In this document: piece after piece, positions 38,794 through 51,000 of the stretch
How the letters are laid out: each line of letters opens with the position of its first letter
Numbering within the stretch: position 1 is the first letter of the stretch
NCBI RefSeq assembly: GCF_933775445.1
Contig: NC_065874.1
Location: 33,550,501-33,614,500, forward strand
From: Argentina anserina
Taxonomy: Eukaryota; Streptophyta; Magnoliopsida; Rosales; Rosaceae
DNA length: 64,000 bases
Direction of reading: 5' to 3'
Made by a program: the position numbers and the translations under genes
Notes under the pieces: model-generated
The model's database searches: none
What the model was told of the DNA's origin: nothing
What the model saw: only the letters and a program-made list of their open reading frames with translations

Positions 38794-40515
38794 GCATCAG
38801 CAACAACAACAACAGCAGCAGCAGCAGCAGCAACAACAACAGCAGAATCATATGAACAGCTATACTTCTCAGGGTTTTTACCAAAATCCATCTCCAAAAC
38901 CACCTTTGCCGAATCAGAATATGGTGTCATCTGAATGTGCTTCTGCTGCTGTTTATCCAATGGGGTCAAATCAGTTGCCTCCCATGAAAACTGGTGGTGT
39001 CACTCACTCAAATCTTATTCGACATAGTAGCTCTCCTGCTGGACTTTTCGCCAATATCAATATTGATGGTATATTATTTTTTATCTCCTGTTTCAAATTG
39101 CCTTGTTCTCAGTTTAGTACGTTTACGTATGAATGAAACAGCTTACTTTTGTTTTGGTACGGAAGATTAAAGTGTCATATGATAAATCAATTGGATCTAT
39201 AGTGATTAAGAAATGATCTTAGTACGGGGGGGGGGGGGTGTTTCTGATGTTGCACTTCACTTTCATTAGCTAGAGCTAAAAGAACAAATTCTAATTGCAG
39301 TATACATATTTATAAAGAAACCATACTATTGATTTATTTACTTCATCATATTTAGATTTAAAATAGAAATTTTACCCATTTTTAAATGATCCTTAATGAT
39401 TCTTAGCAATTGGCAGTGGCAGGGTATGCTGCTGCATTGAGAGGCATGGGAAATGTTGGAGCGCGTAATAGTACTAATGAAGAAGCATCTTTTTCTCCTG
39501 CAACCAGATTGAAGAATTTCTCATCAGGGCCACCATTATCTACTTCTAGCATGATGAGTCCAATTTCAGAAGTTGGGGAGAAAAGAATGAGATCTAATAA
39601 TCAAGATCCCAATGGAGGTGGGTTTAGCGAAGGTCGTGGTAACAATTATGCCTCAGGTTTTCCCATGGGTTCATGGGAGGAATCTTCTCTTTTGGGGGAT
39701 GACATCATTGGTTCAACCGGCTTTAGGGATGATGATGATGATGTGAAAACAATTACTGGCCTGAATGCTTCAGAAACTCGGGTAGCTTACTTCTGTTCCT
39801 AGTCTGCTTGCTTGTGTTTACCTGTAATATTGTTCTCACATCATTTGTTGTCTTTCAGAATTCAGAAGCAAGAAGTCGCCCTCTGGCTCATCACTTGAGC
39901 TTGCCAAAAACATCAGCAGAAATGGCTGCCATTGAAAATTTCTTGCAGTTCCAAGATTCTGTGCCTTGTAAGATTCGAGCAAAGCGGGGTTGTGCTACAC
40001 ACCCTCGAAGCATTGCTGAGAGGGTAATACTTATTTTGTTTTAATAGCATTAATTTCATATTTTGCCTTGAGTATCCCTTATGTAAAGTTTGCAAAGGCA
40101 TATTTATGATAGTAGAAATGCTAAATATCCTCATTTGCTGAAACAGGTCAGAAGAACCCGAATCAGTGAACGAATGAGGAAACTACAAGAACTTGTACCT
40201 AACATGGACAAAGTAAATATTTCATTCAATTATCTACATACGACTCTGAACTTGCTAGTTGCTACATTGTGAGGACAATGAACTCAAACATCTCTAATGT
40301 CTTTCTTTTCAGCAAACCAACACAGCAGACATGTTAGATTTGGCTGTTGACTACATAAAAGACCTTCAAACTGAAGTCCAGGTACATTAAGAAGAGTAAA
40401 ACCATGCCCAAAGTTTGTACTTCCAAATTAATATATTGATCTTTCTTCTGCTAAATGATTTCAGACACTGTCAGAAGCTCGTTCGAAGTGTACGTGTTCA
40501 AGCCAGCAGCAGTAA
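38462..40515 (+). CDS. bHLH130: bHLH transcription factor, bHLH130/FBH subgroup
   Basis: Six exons join in frame: 38462-39068, 39423-39781, 39859-40023, 40147-40212, 40313-40381 and 40465-40515, giving 438 residues. The N-terminal half has the subgroup signature LLRYRSAPSSYFANILD, SPETERILSRFM, and SSPAGLFANINIDG. A glutamine tract (12 Q, H, 16 Q) lies at about residues 100-128. The bHLH domain is in exons 3-5: [49 protein letters not shown] and DYIKDLQTEVQ, with the H..ER..R E-box contacts present (reading H-x8-R). The subgroup includes Arabidopsis FBH1-4, activators of CONSTANS, and bHLH122; it acts in the nucleus. The sixth exon encodes TLSEARSKCTCSSQQQ. It is repeated twice downstream, each time with its acceptor site. 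The gene looks intact. Confidence 0.94.
38760..38844 (+). repeat. CAG/CAA tract encoding polyglutamine
   Basis: Mixed CAG and CAA triplets in exon 1 of the bHLH gene encode 12 and 16 glutamines split by one histidine. The mixed codons suggest slow growth rather than recent pure-CAG expansion, but length variation between alleles is likely. Confidence 0.9.
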
Positions 40516-40922
40516 TAACACCAAGAAATCTAGGGGGACTTGCCTATTTTTATGTACAGGACCATTAGGACTTGGGAAAATAGAAAGCAATGCTGGACCT
40601 CTTTCTTCTGCTAAATGATTTCAGACACTGTCAGAAGCTCGTTCTAAGTATACGTGTTCAAGCCAGCAGCAGTAATAACACCAAGAAGTCTAGGGGGACT
40701 TGCCTATTTTTATGTACAGGACCATTAGGACTTGGGAAAATAGAAAGCAATGCTGGACCTCTTTCTTCTGCTAAATGATTTCAGACACTGTCAGAAGCTC
40801 GTTCTAAGTGTACGTGTTCAAGCCAGCAGCAGTAATAACACCAAGAAGTGTAGGGGGATTTGCCTATTTTTATGTACAGGACCATAAGGACTAGGGAAAA
40901 TAGAAAGCAATGCTGGACCTCT
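40441..40922 (+). repeat. 160-bp tandem triplication of the last bHLH exon
   Basis: Three units start at 40441, 40601 and 40761, an exact 160-bp period. Each contains the end of the last intron with its acceptor (ATGATTTCAG), the 51-bp terminal coding exon, and about 100 bp of 3' flank to GCAATGCTGGACCT. The exon copies are 40465-40515, 40625-40675 and 40785-40835. All end in the same SSQQQ stop; copy 2 has one Tyr for Cys change. Copies differ at only a few positions, so the duplication is recent. Confidence 0.95.
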
Positions 40923-42478
40923 TCTGAACTGGAAAAAAGTGATAGTAGGTTGTTATTTATTATGTGGGTGGAGGAGAAATGAAGGGAGATGCTAAAAGTT
41001 GCTGTAAGATCTAAACCCATTAATGACATTATAGGAAGCAATTGCAAGCTGTATAGTAATTCTCTTGCTAGATGTGACATTTCATTTATTAGCTGTATGG
41101 AGCTCAAACAATGTGGATCTCTCCCAGATTGCTTTAGCTCCACAGCCTCCACCTCCACATTCTTGAAGAGTTGAAGTGATAGGGATATGCCGTATCAGTA
41201 GGCAGCTCCATTAAATAACTTATGAAGCATATAAAATCAAACATGGTTCTTTTTAATTTATGTAGGCATAATTGGGTAAGCTTGAGTGGAGCATCTTAAT
41301 ACTTACCTGTTTAGAAAGCTTGTGCCTTTTGTTTTGGCCATTTCTAGCATCAAAATCTTTCTGGTTTTACCCAGTTGGATTTGACATTGATTTCTCCAAT
41401 TCTGATTACTTTCATGTACTTTGACTTTTGTTTAGTGCTGTATGAATTGAATGGTTCAGGCAGATCTAGGTTCCATATGCAATTATATATTACCCCCATT
41501 TTTCAATTCTTTTTATTATAGAAAATGGTTCTAGGTCTGTGGGGTTGGTATTGAGATGAAGTAGGGCATTTGCCTTTATGTATAATAAAAACTCTCTTAT
41601 TTCAGTTTCTGGATAAAGCTCTCTCATTCCCCTCTTAGGACTTTGGAACACAAAATGTGCTGAACTGGTTGTTAAAAAAAGAAAGAGGAACATGCATGAT
41701 TTGTTTTCTTTTGCTTATACCTGCAGTTTTCAACTTTGCTTATGAAAGCAAATGAAGTGGGATACATTTGAGTTTGAAGCAAAGAAATAAGAAACCAACT
41801 ATGAGTTGCCTTGGTGAAGAAGGGATTGTAGTTGTTGAAGCTAGGCAAGCTGGATTAATGGATGAGTTATAAGTTGTTATATATCCTTATTATTTGGCTT
41901 CAATATGCAAGTGATTTCCATGTCATAACTGATGTCATGTTCATGTCCTCCCAAATTGCCTTTCCTTGCCCATGAAAGATGTTACTTGTTTTATTGTTTT
42001 CTGTAAAATAGGAAAATGCCCTTATTGTTCTTGTTCTTACTTGTTGGCATTTGGTGATCTTGGCCACAATGAGAGGAGGAGAGGACAACCAGCTGTACTA
42101 TACTGTGGGTACCTTGAAGTTACATGACTTGAAGTGGGGGAACTTTTTCCTTTTCTTCTAGCAACATCATGAAGCTACTGCTTCCCTTATCCCCAAGTGG
42201 TCAACTGAAAACAGCAATCTATTGATCCTAGTTTGATGAAGACCAAACTATGTTCTTAAGGTAGATTGGAGAATACTAGAAATCTCTAAAGCTGTGTGCT
42301 AGTAGTTGGTCACGTTTGAAAAATCAGGATAACATCAGACCCATAACCTTTTGTCCTTGCAATTTTTCTTCAAGGCAACAGTAAATTATTGATCTTTGAT
42401 TTACTGGATGAATGTTTTCTTGTCCACTTTACAACAAATGTTCACATGTTGTGATCATATTATTAGCTTGACAATACC
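40923..42478. other. 3' region of the bHLH gene and intergenic DNA
   Basis: The first few hundred bases may be transcribed as the 3' untranslated region. The rest is spacer without a recognised gene; the open frames of about 60 codons on either strand have no motif. Confidence 0.45.
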
Positions 42479-45321
42479 AATATTGTTGTGGTAAAAGCAT
42501 TTAGATCTTAATAGTTACTCGCGATATAAGTAAAGAAAAGTAAATAGAAACACAAAAGATTATAATGGTTCATCTAAAGCCTATAGCGGTAAGCGCCTTT
42601 AGATCTTATTAACTACTTGATCATCCCCTACTTGCTCAACTTGTTCCACTTGAGTTTGAGAATCTTCAACTGATCGTTTAGCTAATGATATCTCAATTGT
42701 TTCTTCATCTTTTTCAGCAACAATCATTTTCACCTTGCTATTAGCTTCTACATTTAATGGCACAGTCTTCTCATCAAAGACAATGTCACTGCTAAGCACC
42801 ATTTTCTTGTTGATTATATCCCACAACTTATAACATTTTATTTCTCCATGAAAACTAATAAACACACATTCAAGAGAATTTGGTTCCAGTTTGGTTCTTT
42901 CATCACTGGGAATATGCGCATAGGCATTGCATCCAAATATTCTCAAGTTGGAATAATCAACTGGTTTTCCAGACCATACCTCCTATGCACACTTGAAGTT
43001 AATAGTCTTTGAAGGTGATCAATTAATCATGTAACAACCATGATATACATGATTATGCCCAAAACACTTCAGGAAACCCTGCATGAAGCCTCATACTTCT
43101 TTCCTCTCTCCAAGAGATTTATGTTCATTCTCTCTGCAACACCGTTTTGCTGGAGAGTTTTCTTAACATTAAAGTGTCTTGTAATGCCTTCATCCTTGCA
43201 GAATTGTAAGAACTGATTACTTCTATATTCACCTCCATTGTCGATTCTCAACACTTTGATTTTTCTACCCGTTTGGTTCTCAACTTCAACCTTCCACTAC
43301 TTGAACTTGGGAAAGACCTCATCTTTTGTCTTCATAGAGTAAACCCAAACCTTTCTTGAAAAATCATCTATGGAAGAGACAAAGTATCTGGCCTTACCCA
43401 ACGATTTTGTTGATGTAGGCCCCCAAACATCTGTGTGAATATAGCCTAATACTCCTATGGATTTGTTCTCATTGCTGCTCACTTTGAATGATACCTTGGT
43501 CTGTTTCTTGAGTGTGCAATACTTGTAGAAGTAAAGGCTGTAACTCATTACCTCTTCTAGCTTATCTTGCTTGTGTGATTCTTGTAGCCCCCTCTGACTC
43601 ATGTGCCCTAGCCGTCTGTGCAAGAGCTTTGTCTTTTCTTTTTCTGTACAAACTGATGCTCTACCTACTATTGTAGAACATGTGAGTTTAAACATATTAT
43701 CATACTGTAACACACTTTTCATATAAACCATCTGACCATTTCCAACTTTGAGCAGTCCATTGTTACCTTTTGCTCAAATTTGGAATGTGTATGACCTTTC
43801 CCAATGTTCTGACAATGCCATCATATATTGAGATCTTTACTGTGTCGATTCCCATGATTCTACTTGGTGAATCATTCCCCATCAAGACTAATATGGTGTT
43901 CCTCTCTTCATATGTGTCAAACCAATCTCTGTGTGCACACATATGGTTTGTGTAGGCTGTGTCCAAGGTCCAATGTCTAGGCGCGCCGGAGCTAGTTGAT
44001 ATTGCAAGAAGTTCTCCATCATTGCTATCATTCCCAATAACGACATTGGCTGAGTGGGAGCTTCCTCCAAGCATATGTGCCTTCTTGTCCTTCTATTATT
44101 TGCAATTTCTTTTCTAGTGGTCGGGTGAACCACAAACGAAATAGCCTTCCTTCTCATTTTCTTTGTCTTTTCCCTTGGATTTAGACATGCCATTTTCTTC
44201 AAATCCACCACCTCTACTCTTAGACCTTCCTCTCTCCTTCCCTCTAACACTCAATCCTCGTGCTTAGGAATTATATTCTTCCCTCTGCATCTTGATATAT
44301 TGTTCCAGGCCCTCACACACTCTTGCAAGTGTGATAGTCTCTTTGTTGAATATCATGGTGGTCTTGAAGTGTTTGAATGATGATGACAAAGATTGCAATA
44401 GCATCATAGTCCTCATATCCCATCTTTACCCTAACTTTCTCCGAGTTAATTATGCAGTTCTAAAACTTGGATATATGATTAGTAAGATCATCCCCTTTCT
44501 CCATCTTGAGGCCAAAGAGCCGTTCCTTTAAGAGTAGATTCTTGTTGATGGTTGTACCCATATAAATGCCTTGTAGCTTGTCTCATGCCTGTTTTTCTCC
44601 TCTCCGATCTGAAGCACGACATTATTAGCAAGATGCAACTCAATGCAGCTCTTTGATATCTTACACTTTTCCACCCAATCTGCGTCATATATTTTTGTAG
44701 GCTTTGATTCTCCAAGAGCTACATCAACCTTATGCTGAATTAGGACGTTCCTCATCTTCCTCTGTCAAAGCGTGATGTTGTTCTTGCCATTAAATAACTT
44801 TATAGACGCTCTCACCTCTCTTGCTTCAACCATTATTTTGCTAGTTGACATCGCAGCGTAAACCATCTCTTGATACCACGTGTTGTGGTAAGAGCCTTTA
44901 GATTTTAATAGTTACTGGCGATATAAGCAAAAAAAAGTAAACAAAAACACATCAAAGTTTATAGTGATTCAACCAAAGCCTACCTCTATTTTGATCTTTC
45001 TTGAGATATTTACTAGTACTGAAAAAATATAGGTACAAGTACTTATTACAGACCTTAACTCCTCCATGTCTAGCTCCCATCTCTCTATTACTCTTTTACT
45101 CTCTTTAGGTTTTTTGTTTCACACACGACCTAAAACCCCCTGCAGCCCTATTTATATCAATAGGGGCTGCTGATACAATTTGGTTTAGGATTCTTAAACC
45201 TAATAGACTTACAAATCATAATAGAACCCTAAAAGACTAACATTATGTTCTTAACTCAAATTTGTCTGCTGAATCCTATGGTTCCAAGTTGTATCAATGA
45301 GCCAATAAACACAACAAATAA
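42479..45321 (-). mobile_element. Internally deleted Ty1/Copia LTR retrotransposon
   Basis: Read on the minus strand: a full 5' LTR of 436 bp (45316 down to 44881; plus strand TGTTGTGG..AACACAACA), a primer-binding site TGGTATCAAGAG next to it (complement near 44869-44880, like the initiator-tRNA site of Copia elements), gag and protease remnants, GAG-pre-integrase and integrase. The other LTR begins at 42484 but keeps only about 105 bp before it runs straight into the end of the integrase region. The reverse transcriptase, RNase H and most of the 3' LTR are gone. The two break points share a GCCTTTAGATCTTA-like phrase, suggesting a deletion by short homology. The flanking 5-mers AATAT (42479-42483) and AATAA (45317-45321) match at four of five bases. 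Confidence 0.85.
42599..44250 (-). pseudogene. Copia gag-protease-integrase remnant
   Basis: Frames broken by shifts and stops carry recognisable Copia parts, read from high to low coordinates. Near 44074-43763 there is a protease-like WTLDTAYTNHMC segment, with Ala for the usual Gly/Ser after DT. At 43731-43297 there is the GAG-pre-integrase LLHRRLGHMS, then the integrase core starting HTDVWGP with SIDDFSRKVWVY. At 43254-43069 comes LRIDNGGEYRSNQF, with the second Asp and QQNGVAERMN. At 42946-42599 comes RIFGCNAYAHIPSDERTKLEP, the integrase tail. Reverse transcriptase is absent. The element cannot move by itself. Confidence 0.85.
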
Positions 45322-45717
45322 GCTCAGAAAATTTGTTGGGAAATCGGAACATGAATGATCCGTGTGGTTTGGGTCTTACTCAACACAATTTATTTGGTTT
45401 CAGACATCTCATCCTTATAGCATGTGAAGTTGATCATTATTGATACATATCTTAGTTTTAATCATGAGAAAATTTTAGGAATGTACATGAAGTTTTCTCT
45501 ATTGAAAATTTTTGGTTTTTTAATTTCTAAAACTATTACATTAGTATATGATAGTTTTAGATCTTAACCGACCAAAATTCTCAGTGGCGAAAATTTCATG
45601 CATTGTTCTTAACTTTTCTTTTTCTTTGATCATTGTTGTCCATGATCTCTTAAGTGATGTATGTGACCATTGTGACGATATAGAGTGGGATCCTCTTCTA
45701 ATGAGAGATTGCCTAAT

Positions 45718-46286
45718 ATTGCCCAATAAGAAGATCTGGGCCATCCATTGCTAATCAACAGCCAAGATGAGCTCAATTGTTAAAAATGTCTCATACCCTT
45801 CTCTCACCCAATTCCCTCTCTGTCTCTCTCTCTCTCTCATTCCCAACTGTTGGACCCTTTGTTTCCTCTCTTATGCCCAATTGCTAATTAACAGCAAGAT
45901 GGCAATCTCTCTTCTCAGTAAACTTTTTAGTCAGACTTGTGTTTTTGAAGTCATAAAGGATTAACAGAGAATCAATTCTCTTGTCATTGTTATAGTGCCA
46001 CATATGGTTTTGAACACGATTCACAAGTTTTGAGATGGTGAAATTTGAAAAGATTAATTAAAGTCAGATGATTCAAACAAAGATGAATTGAATTCGGAAT
46101 TGGCAATTTGGGGTACTCCTGCATGAGAGGAGGGAGATGGAGAAAAAGAAAAAAGAAAAAAGTGGATCAATGAGGAGGAGGCCAGAGACAGAGACATCAG
46201 TTTATAGTCTCTGCCAGAAGAGAGAGGGAAGAGAATAACAGAGACATCGGTTTATAGTCTCTGCCATAAGAGAGAGAGGGAAGAGA

Positions 46287-46323
<37 letters not shown>

Positions 46324-46426
46324 GTTTTATGCTTGAATTAAAGAACAAAAAAAAGATGGGAGAAAAAAATTTCGGGTATGGCCGTTGGTTAACAGTGGAT
46401 GGCCCATATCTTCTTATTAGGCAATA
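45718..46426. mobile_element. Inverted-repeat element (MITE-like)
   Basis: A 47-bp end, TATTGCC[C/T]AATAAGAAGAT..GGGCCATCCA (45718-45764), recurs inverted at 46380-46426 with about seven differences. The interior has CT-rich and AG-rich runs that are also arranged as inverted partners (about 45815-45840 and 46288-46320). No coding gene lies within. No convincing target duplication was found, so the class is open. Confidence 0.6.
46191..46290. repeat. 50-bp direct repeat, two copies
   Basis: GAGACATC[A/G]GTTTATAGTC begins at 46191 and again at 46241. Both units run through TCTGCCA[G/T]AAGAGAGAG and GGAAGAGAATA, and are followed by a long (AG)n run. They sit inside the inverted-repeat element. 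Confidence 0.85.
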
Positions 46427-46829
46427 TATAGTCACATATGTGTTTCTCAAAGCTACTTTTAGTTAAACCGATTTTTTGGGTAACACTTGCATCCCAACTT
46501 TATGTGATAGTTTGATATGACACATCCACACTTCTTAATGAATATTTTGGTAAATTTGACATTTATGTAGCTATTCCAAGAAAAAGATGAAGATAACCAA
46601 CATTTGGAAGTGAATCCTTATGTGATCTGTATTTCCTACACCTCCCTTTGGTTAAGACTTAAGAATGAACCTATTAAGCTTTGGTCTATTGCCTATATAT
46701 CTATTTGTGACTACTCGATTATGAGGTTCCATCTAATGGCGCCAATTTGGTGGCCCTACTAAACGGGCTGGTAGCGTCATGTAGTATGTGTGAAAAGAAT
46801 GGTGGCTTTAGTCGAATGAGCCATATGCA

Positions 46830-47117
46830 TAAGTGATTGTGGTTGTAGCTATATGATTTCTTAAGTCGTTGAGAGGCATAGTTTGACTAGTGACAATAAA
46901 GGTGGTACACTAGATGAGATGAGCAGAATTGATTGTGATTGTAGCTTTATAATTTCGTAAGTCGTTGAGAGGCGTAGTGTGACTAGTGACAATAGAGGTG
47001 GTACACTGGATGATGAGTAGAAGTGATTGTGGTTGTGGCTATATGATTTCCTAAGTCTTGAGAGGTGTAGTGTGATTAGTGACAATAGAGGTGGTACACT
47101 GGATGGGATGAGTGGTT
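46830..47117. repeat. Minisatellite, three units of about 96 bp
   Basis: Three copies contain GATTGTG[G/A]TTGTAGCT, TAAGTCGTTGAGAGGC, AGTGTGACTAGTGACAAT and GGTGGTACACTGGATG. They start near 46833, 46930 and 47025 and diverge by a few percent plus short indels. Open frames across the array on the minus strand are repeat-derived. Confidence 0.85.
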
Positions 47118-48035
47118 GGACTTGTTCTCATGGCGTCGGCTTTTAGAGGCGACATGAGTTAACTGCAAGTTGGATTTCATGTCATGAACTCATGATATCA
47201 AATTCATCACATGATAAGAATCAAAACCCTACTTATTTCAATAATTAATAATGTCAGAAAATGTACGTTCATTAAAAAATTGCTCCAAAATGATCCACCT
47301 AACTTGTCGGAAGATTGTATTTGTGTTAAATTCATGACGTATTTTCTTTATAAATATGTGGATTAAATGCACTTTAGTCGTGTCAGAATTTCTAGCTGTA
47401 CTAATTATAGAGGATTCGGTTCTCATGATCTTAAGATGTAATTTGTAACAAAAAAATAATTTAACATCATTTCCTAACTTACGAAATGAAAGCACAAAAT
47501 GATAGACTCTAATTGTAATATATTAATAGGAAAACAAATACAAAAATCAAGCAACACAACAAATTCTCAGATTCAGTTTCCTTTGAAATCAAACTTCCAA
47601 ACTTAAAAGACCAAAAATTGTTACTCAACCATCGTCCAGACACGAAATTTGTTTAAATAAACTTATTGTCAACTAGCATGATGACACACCTGACCTCTAT
47701 CATCCTGCCCGAACAGTTCGTAAACACATAATTATCATAACGAATATTCAAACTACAACTTTCAAAACTAAAACGGATGAAAATACCTGAAGAAAAATCC
47801 AAATAGCTAGTCCCATTGAACTGATTGAAGAACACAGTAGGACAAGAAAATTCAAAAGGACTCCGTTCTCCTCTTGGAACGTTGCGCCAACGGTCATTAC
47901 GGTTTCCCTCTCATTTCAAATTTTTTTGAAATCACAAAACAACGAAAAACCACCCAAAAAAAGAAACCAACAAACAAAACAGGAAACCTGAATTCACTCC
48001 CAAATTTCCAACCTGAAACATCAAAAACGTCGTCG

Positions 48036-48067
<32 letters not shown>

Positions 48068-48088
48068 TCTCTCTCCGCCCTTCATGCC
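47118..48088. other. Spacer and promoter of the coiled-coil gene
   Basis: AT-rich to about 47880, then a pyrimidine-rich leader with a (CT)n run at about 48034-48075 directly before the ATG at 48089. CT-rich leaders are common in plant genes. No other gene is supported. Confidence 0.5.
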
Positions 48089-51000
48089 ATGGAAGACTCC
48101 CCCTACCAAGAGCTCCGATTCGGCTTGGAATCCACTCGGCTCCGTCTCGGCTCGGCTTTCCTAAGCCCCATCCCCTCCCCCTCCACCCGGCGCCTCTCCA
48201 TCACCAGCGCCGAGAGGAGGCCGAGCCGGTGCGGAGTTCGCAATGCGCCCGCGGCGGCTCGACAGCTGTCCTGGATGTCGCTGCAGGGGTGGCTGGCCGA
48301 CGCGGACGAGGCCACGTCGGCACGAGCCATAAAGGGGGGCTTGGAGCCGGACCAAGCCGTGGCTTGGGAGCTGTTTACCCCAATCCAGAGGATTCTCTTC
48401 GTCGCCGTCATCAGCGTCGCCGCCGCCGAGTCCAAGAAGAACCGGCGCATTGTGGAGCTGAAGAAATCTGTGGAGTTTAGGGTTAGTAAAGAATTGGGGG
48501 TTTTTTATATACAATTGGGGTTTTGATTTAATTGTGGATTTCAATTATGGGTTTTGATTGAATTGTGAATATTTTAACGGTTTCTGGATTAAAGATTGGT
48601 CCTTGATGATTTTGATTATGTGTATTTATTTGGGTTTTGATTATTTTAGCGGTTCTTTGTGTTTATATGAAAGATTTGGTTTTGAATTAGTACCATAAAT
48701 TTCAATAAAGGTCTGTAATTTACAACAATATTGGGTATTTGGAACTTTGCATAGTACATTTCATTCTTATATTATTTGCATTTTGGTTTCTAGAACCCTC
48801 TTCTGATTTGATTAAGAACTTTCAGCAGTTTGGTCTTTGTATGATATGTGAGATACTGGTTTCTTTGAAACATTATTGTTGTAGTGATATTGAGATGTCT
48901 GAATGAAATTGACACTGCATAATTTACTGATACTATGATACTTTGTGTGTGTGTGTGTGGTGTGTGTGGGAATTTGTTGCCTACTTGGTTCAAATGGTTT
49001 TCTGGAACTTCATTTCAGGATCAGGTGTTATCAAACATGCAGCACAAGCTTGACAGTCTGTGCGCGCAGATAAGTAACATTCACCAAACAGGAACTGAGA
49101 CTATTGAGACTCCGGACATGTGCCCAACGAAGGACATAGAAATGCAATCCAGTGATTCTTTTGGTTGTGATAAAATCAAATTTGTTGATTGTGGTTGCTG
49201 GCTTTGTGATCAGCATCGTGATATTTCTCAAGGTTTGGTGGTAAGAATTACTTCATTCTAGATTGGTTTGGTTTCTCTGGTTGATAAATGTGTTATCTTG
49301 TCCAGTCATTCTAGTGTATCATCGTTTTGCTAGTCATTACAGCTCTTGAATTTTGTTGCATCTCTTCATTTTGTAACAGGGCAGTAATGACATGAAAGGA
49401 TCCAAGGGGTATGAGATACTACAATATAAAATGTCTCTAGAGCATGTAGCAGAGCAAGAGGAGCGCCGCATGTCTGATTTATCAGACATAGCATCAAGTA
49501 TCACATCTGCTGCTGACTTCCAGGTATGTAACACTGTAATTTTAAAATACTGTATCCTTTAATAAACCATTATCTTGATATAAAGTAGTTTGTGTGTGAG
49601 CCCATAGTTTATACTTTATAGAGATCAAGACTGCAATGTCTAGTGACTAAATTTTCATTAGAAATCTCTATATTGTTCAAGTTCTTAACATCTTCTGTTG
49701 TTTAAGCAACTTTTCTCTTTTGCTGAAGCTTAAGTTGTAGTGTACATATATTTTTGTAGTAACTTTTCCATTAATGGTAGGTTAGAATTGTTCTTATTAG
49801 TTAGTTGTAATTGTAGTTAAGGGCTTGTCCTAGTTGAAATGGATTACTGATGTTGAATGTGTCCTGTAGTCTTGAACCACTGTTTTGGTTGCTGTTTATT
49901 TAATCAAATAGCTCGCAATTGTTTTGATATGCCATAGTTTATGAGTTTCAATGGATTGGTTGGAGGAGACCTTCAAAATTCTGAACTAGCCAAAATAAAT
50001 ATAGGACAAGAACGTGCATGATATTACAGTGAGCGCGCAACTTCAGTGAGTGAAACTGAAATATAAGCTTCTCCCTTTTGAAATTATTGGGAAATCTCAG
50101 AATTGTCTGTTCATTTACTTCTTCTATTTTAAATTTAGATAACAAACCCGCATAACATGATTTCCAAATAACTCCTTAGTCCTTACTCCATTTGCCTGCA
50201 AAAAGTATTGGAATTGGCAGTGATACTTTATTTTCTTTTCATGTCTTCAACATAAAATTTGACTACCTGATGGTGATATATTAGTAAAAGAATTGTTTAG
50301 AACAGACATGATTCCCACCGTATCATGAATCATGTCATTGATGTGCTTTGCTGTAATGTACACAGCTGAACAGCTTAGCTCTCGAACAAGACATGTACAA
50401 CCTCAGAAGGGACTGTGAAGAGAAAGATGGGACCATAAGAGAGCTAACCTCTTTACTCCACTCATCTGAAGCTGCTGGTTCAAAGGTAAGTTCACTCTCA
50501 TGTACTACTATTCTTCTTTCATTCCAGTATTTCCCTTGATTGATCTGGTTCATCGTCTATTATTTGACACTTGACAGAGAATTGCACAGTTGGAGGACAT
50601 AATACGTAGGAAAAATTCAACAATAACAAGACTAAAGAGGGACATGGCTGTTCTGGAGCAAAGAGTAAGAAATTTCTGGGAGAAAAAAGCTCTGTTAGAA
50701 ATTTGAAAATTAATGCTTTTTTGAGTTAATTGTGTGTTTTATATAAATACAGGTGGTACACCATGCAAGGCTTCAGAGATCCTCGTACTCTTCTTCCTTA
50801 AGCTCAGATGATTCAGACACTGCAGACCCTCTTCCAAAAGGTCCGCACATGGCAGACAATTTGCTCTATGATTTGGATAGTACTACTAGCCCGTCTTCCG
50901 ATTCAGATAGTTCCTTCCCTGTGAACAGAACACGTGCTCTTGTTTCTAAAACTCCAGAGATTGCTACAACTCTAGAGACTCTTCCTCAGACTTATGAGTC

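Noticed and set aside
38730..38969. Minus-strand frame rich in alanine and valine
   Set aside because: It is the complement of the CAG/CAA tract in the bHLH exon, not a gene.
40590..40778. 62-codon frame repeated nearly unchanged at 40415-40618
   Set aside because: The repeat of the frame is due to the 160-bp tandem duplication; the frame used by the gene differs.
46861..47085. 74-codon minus-strand frame with internal protein repeats
   Set aside because: It is read from the 96-bp minisatellite, and its repeats follow from the DNA repeats.
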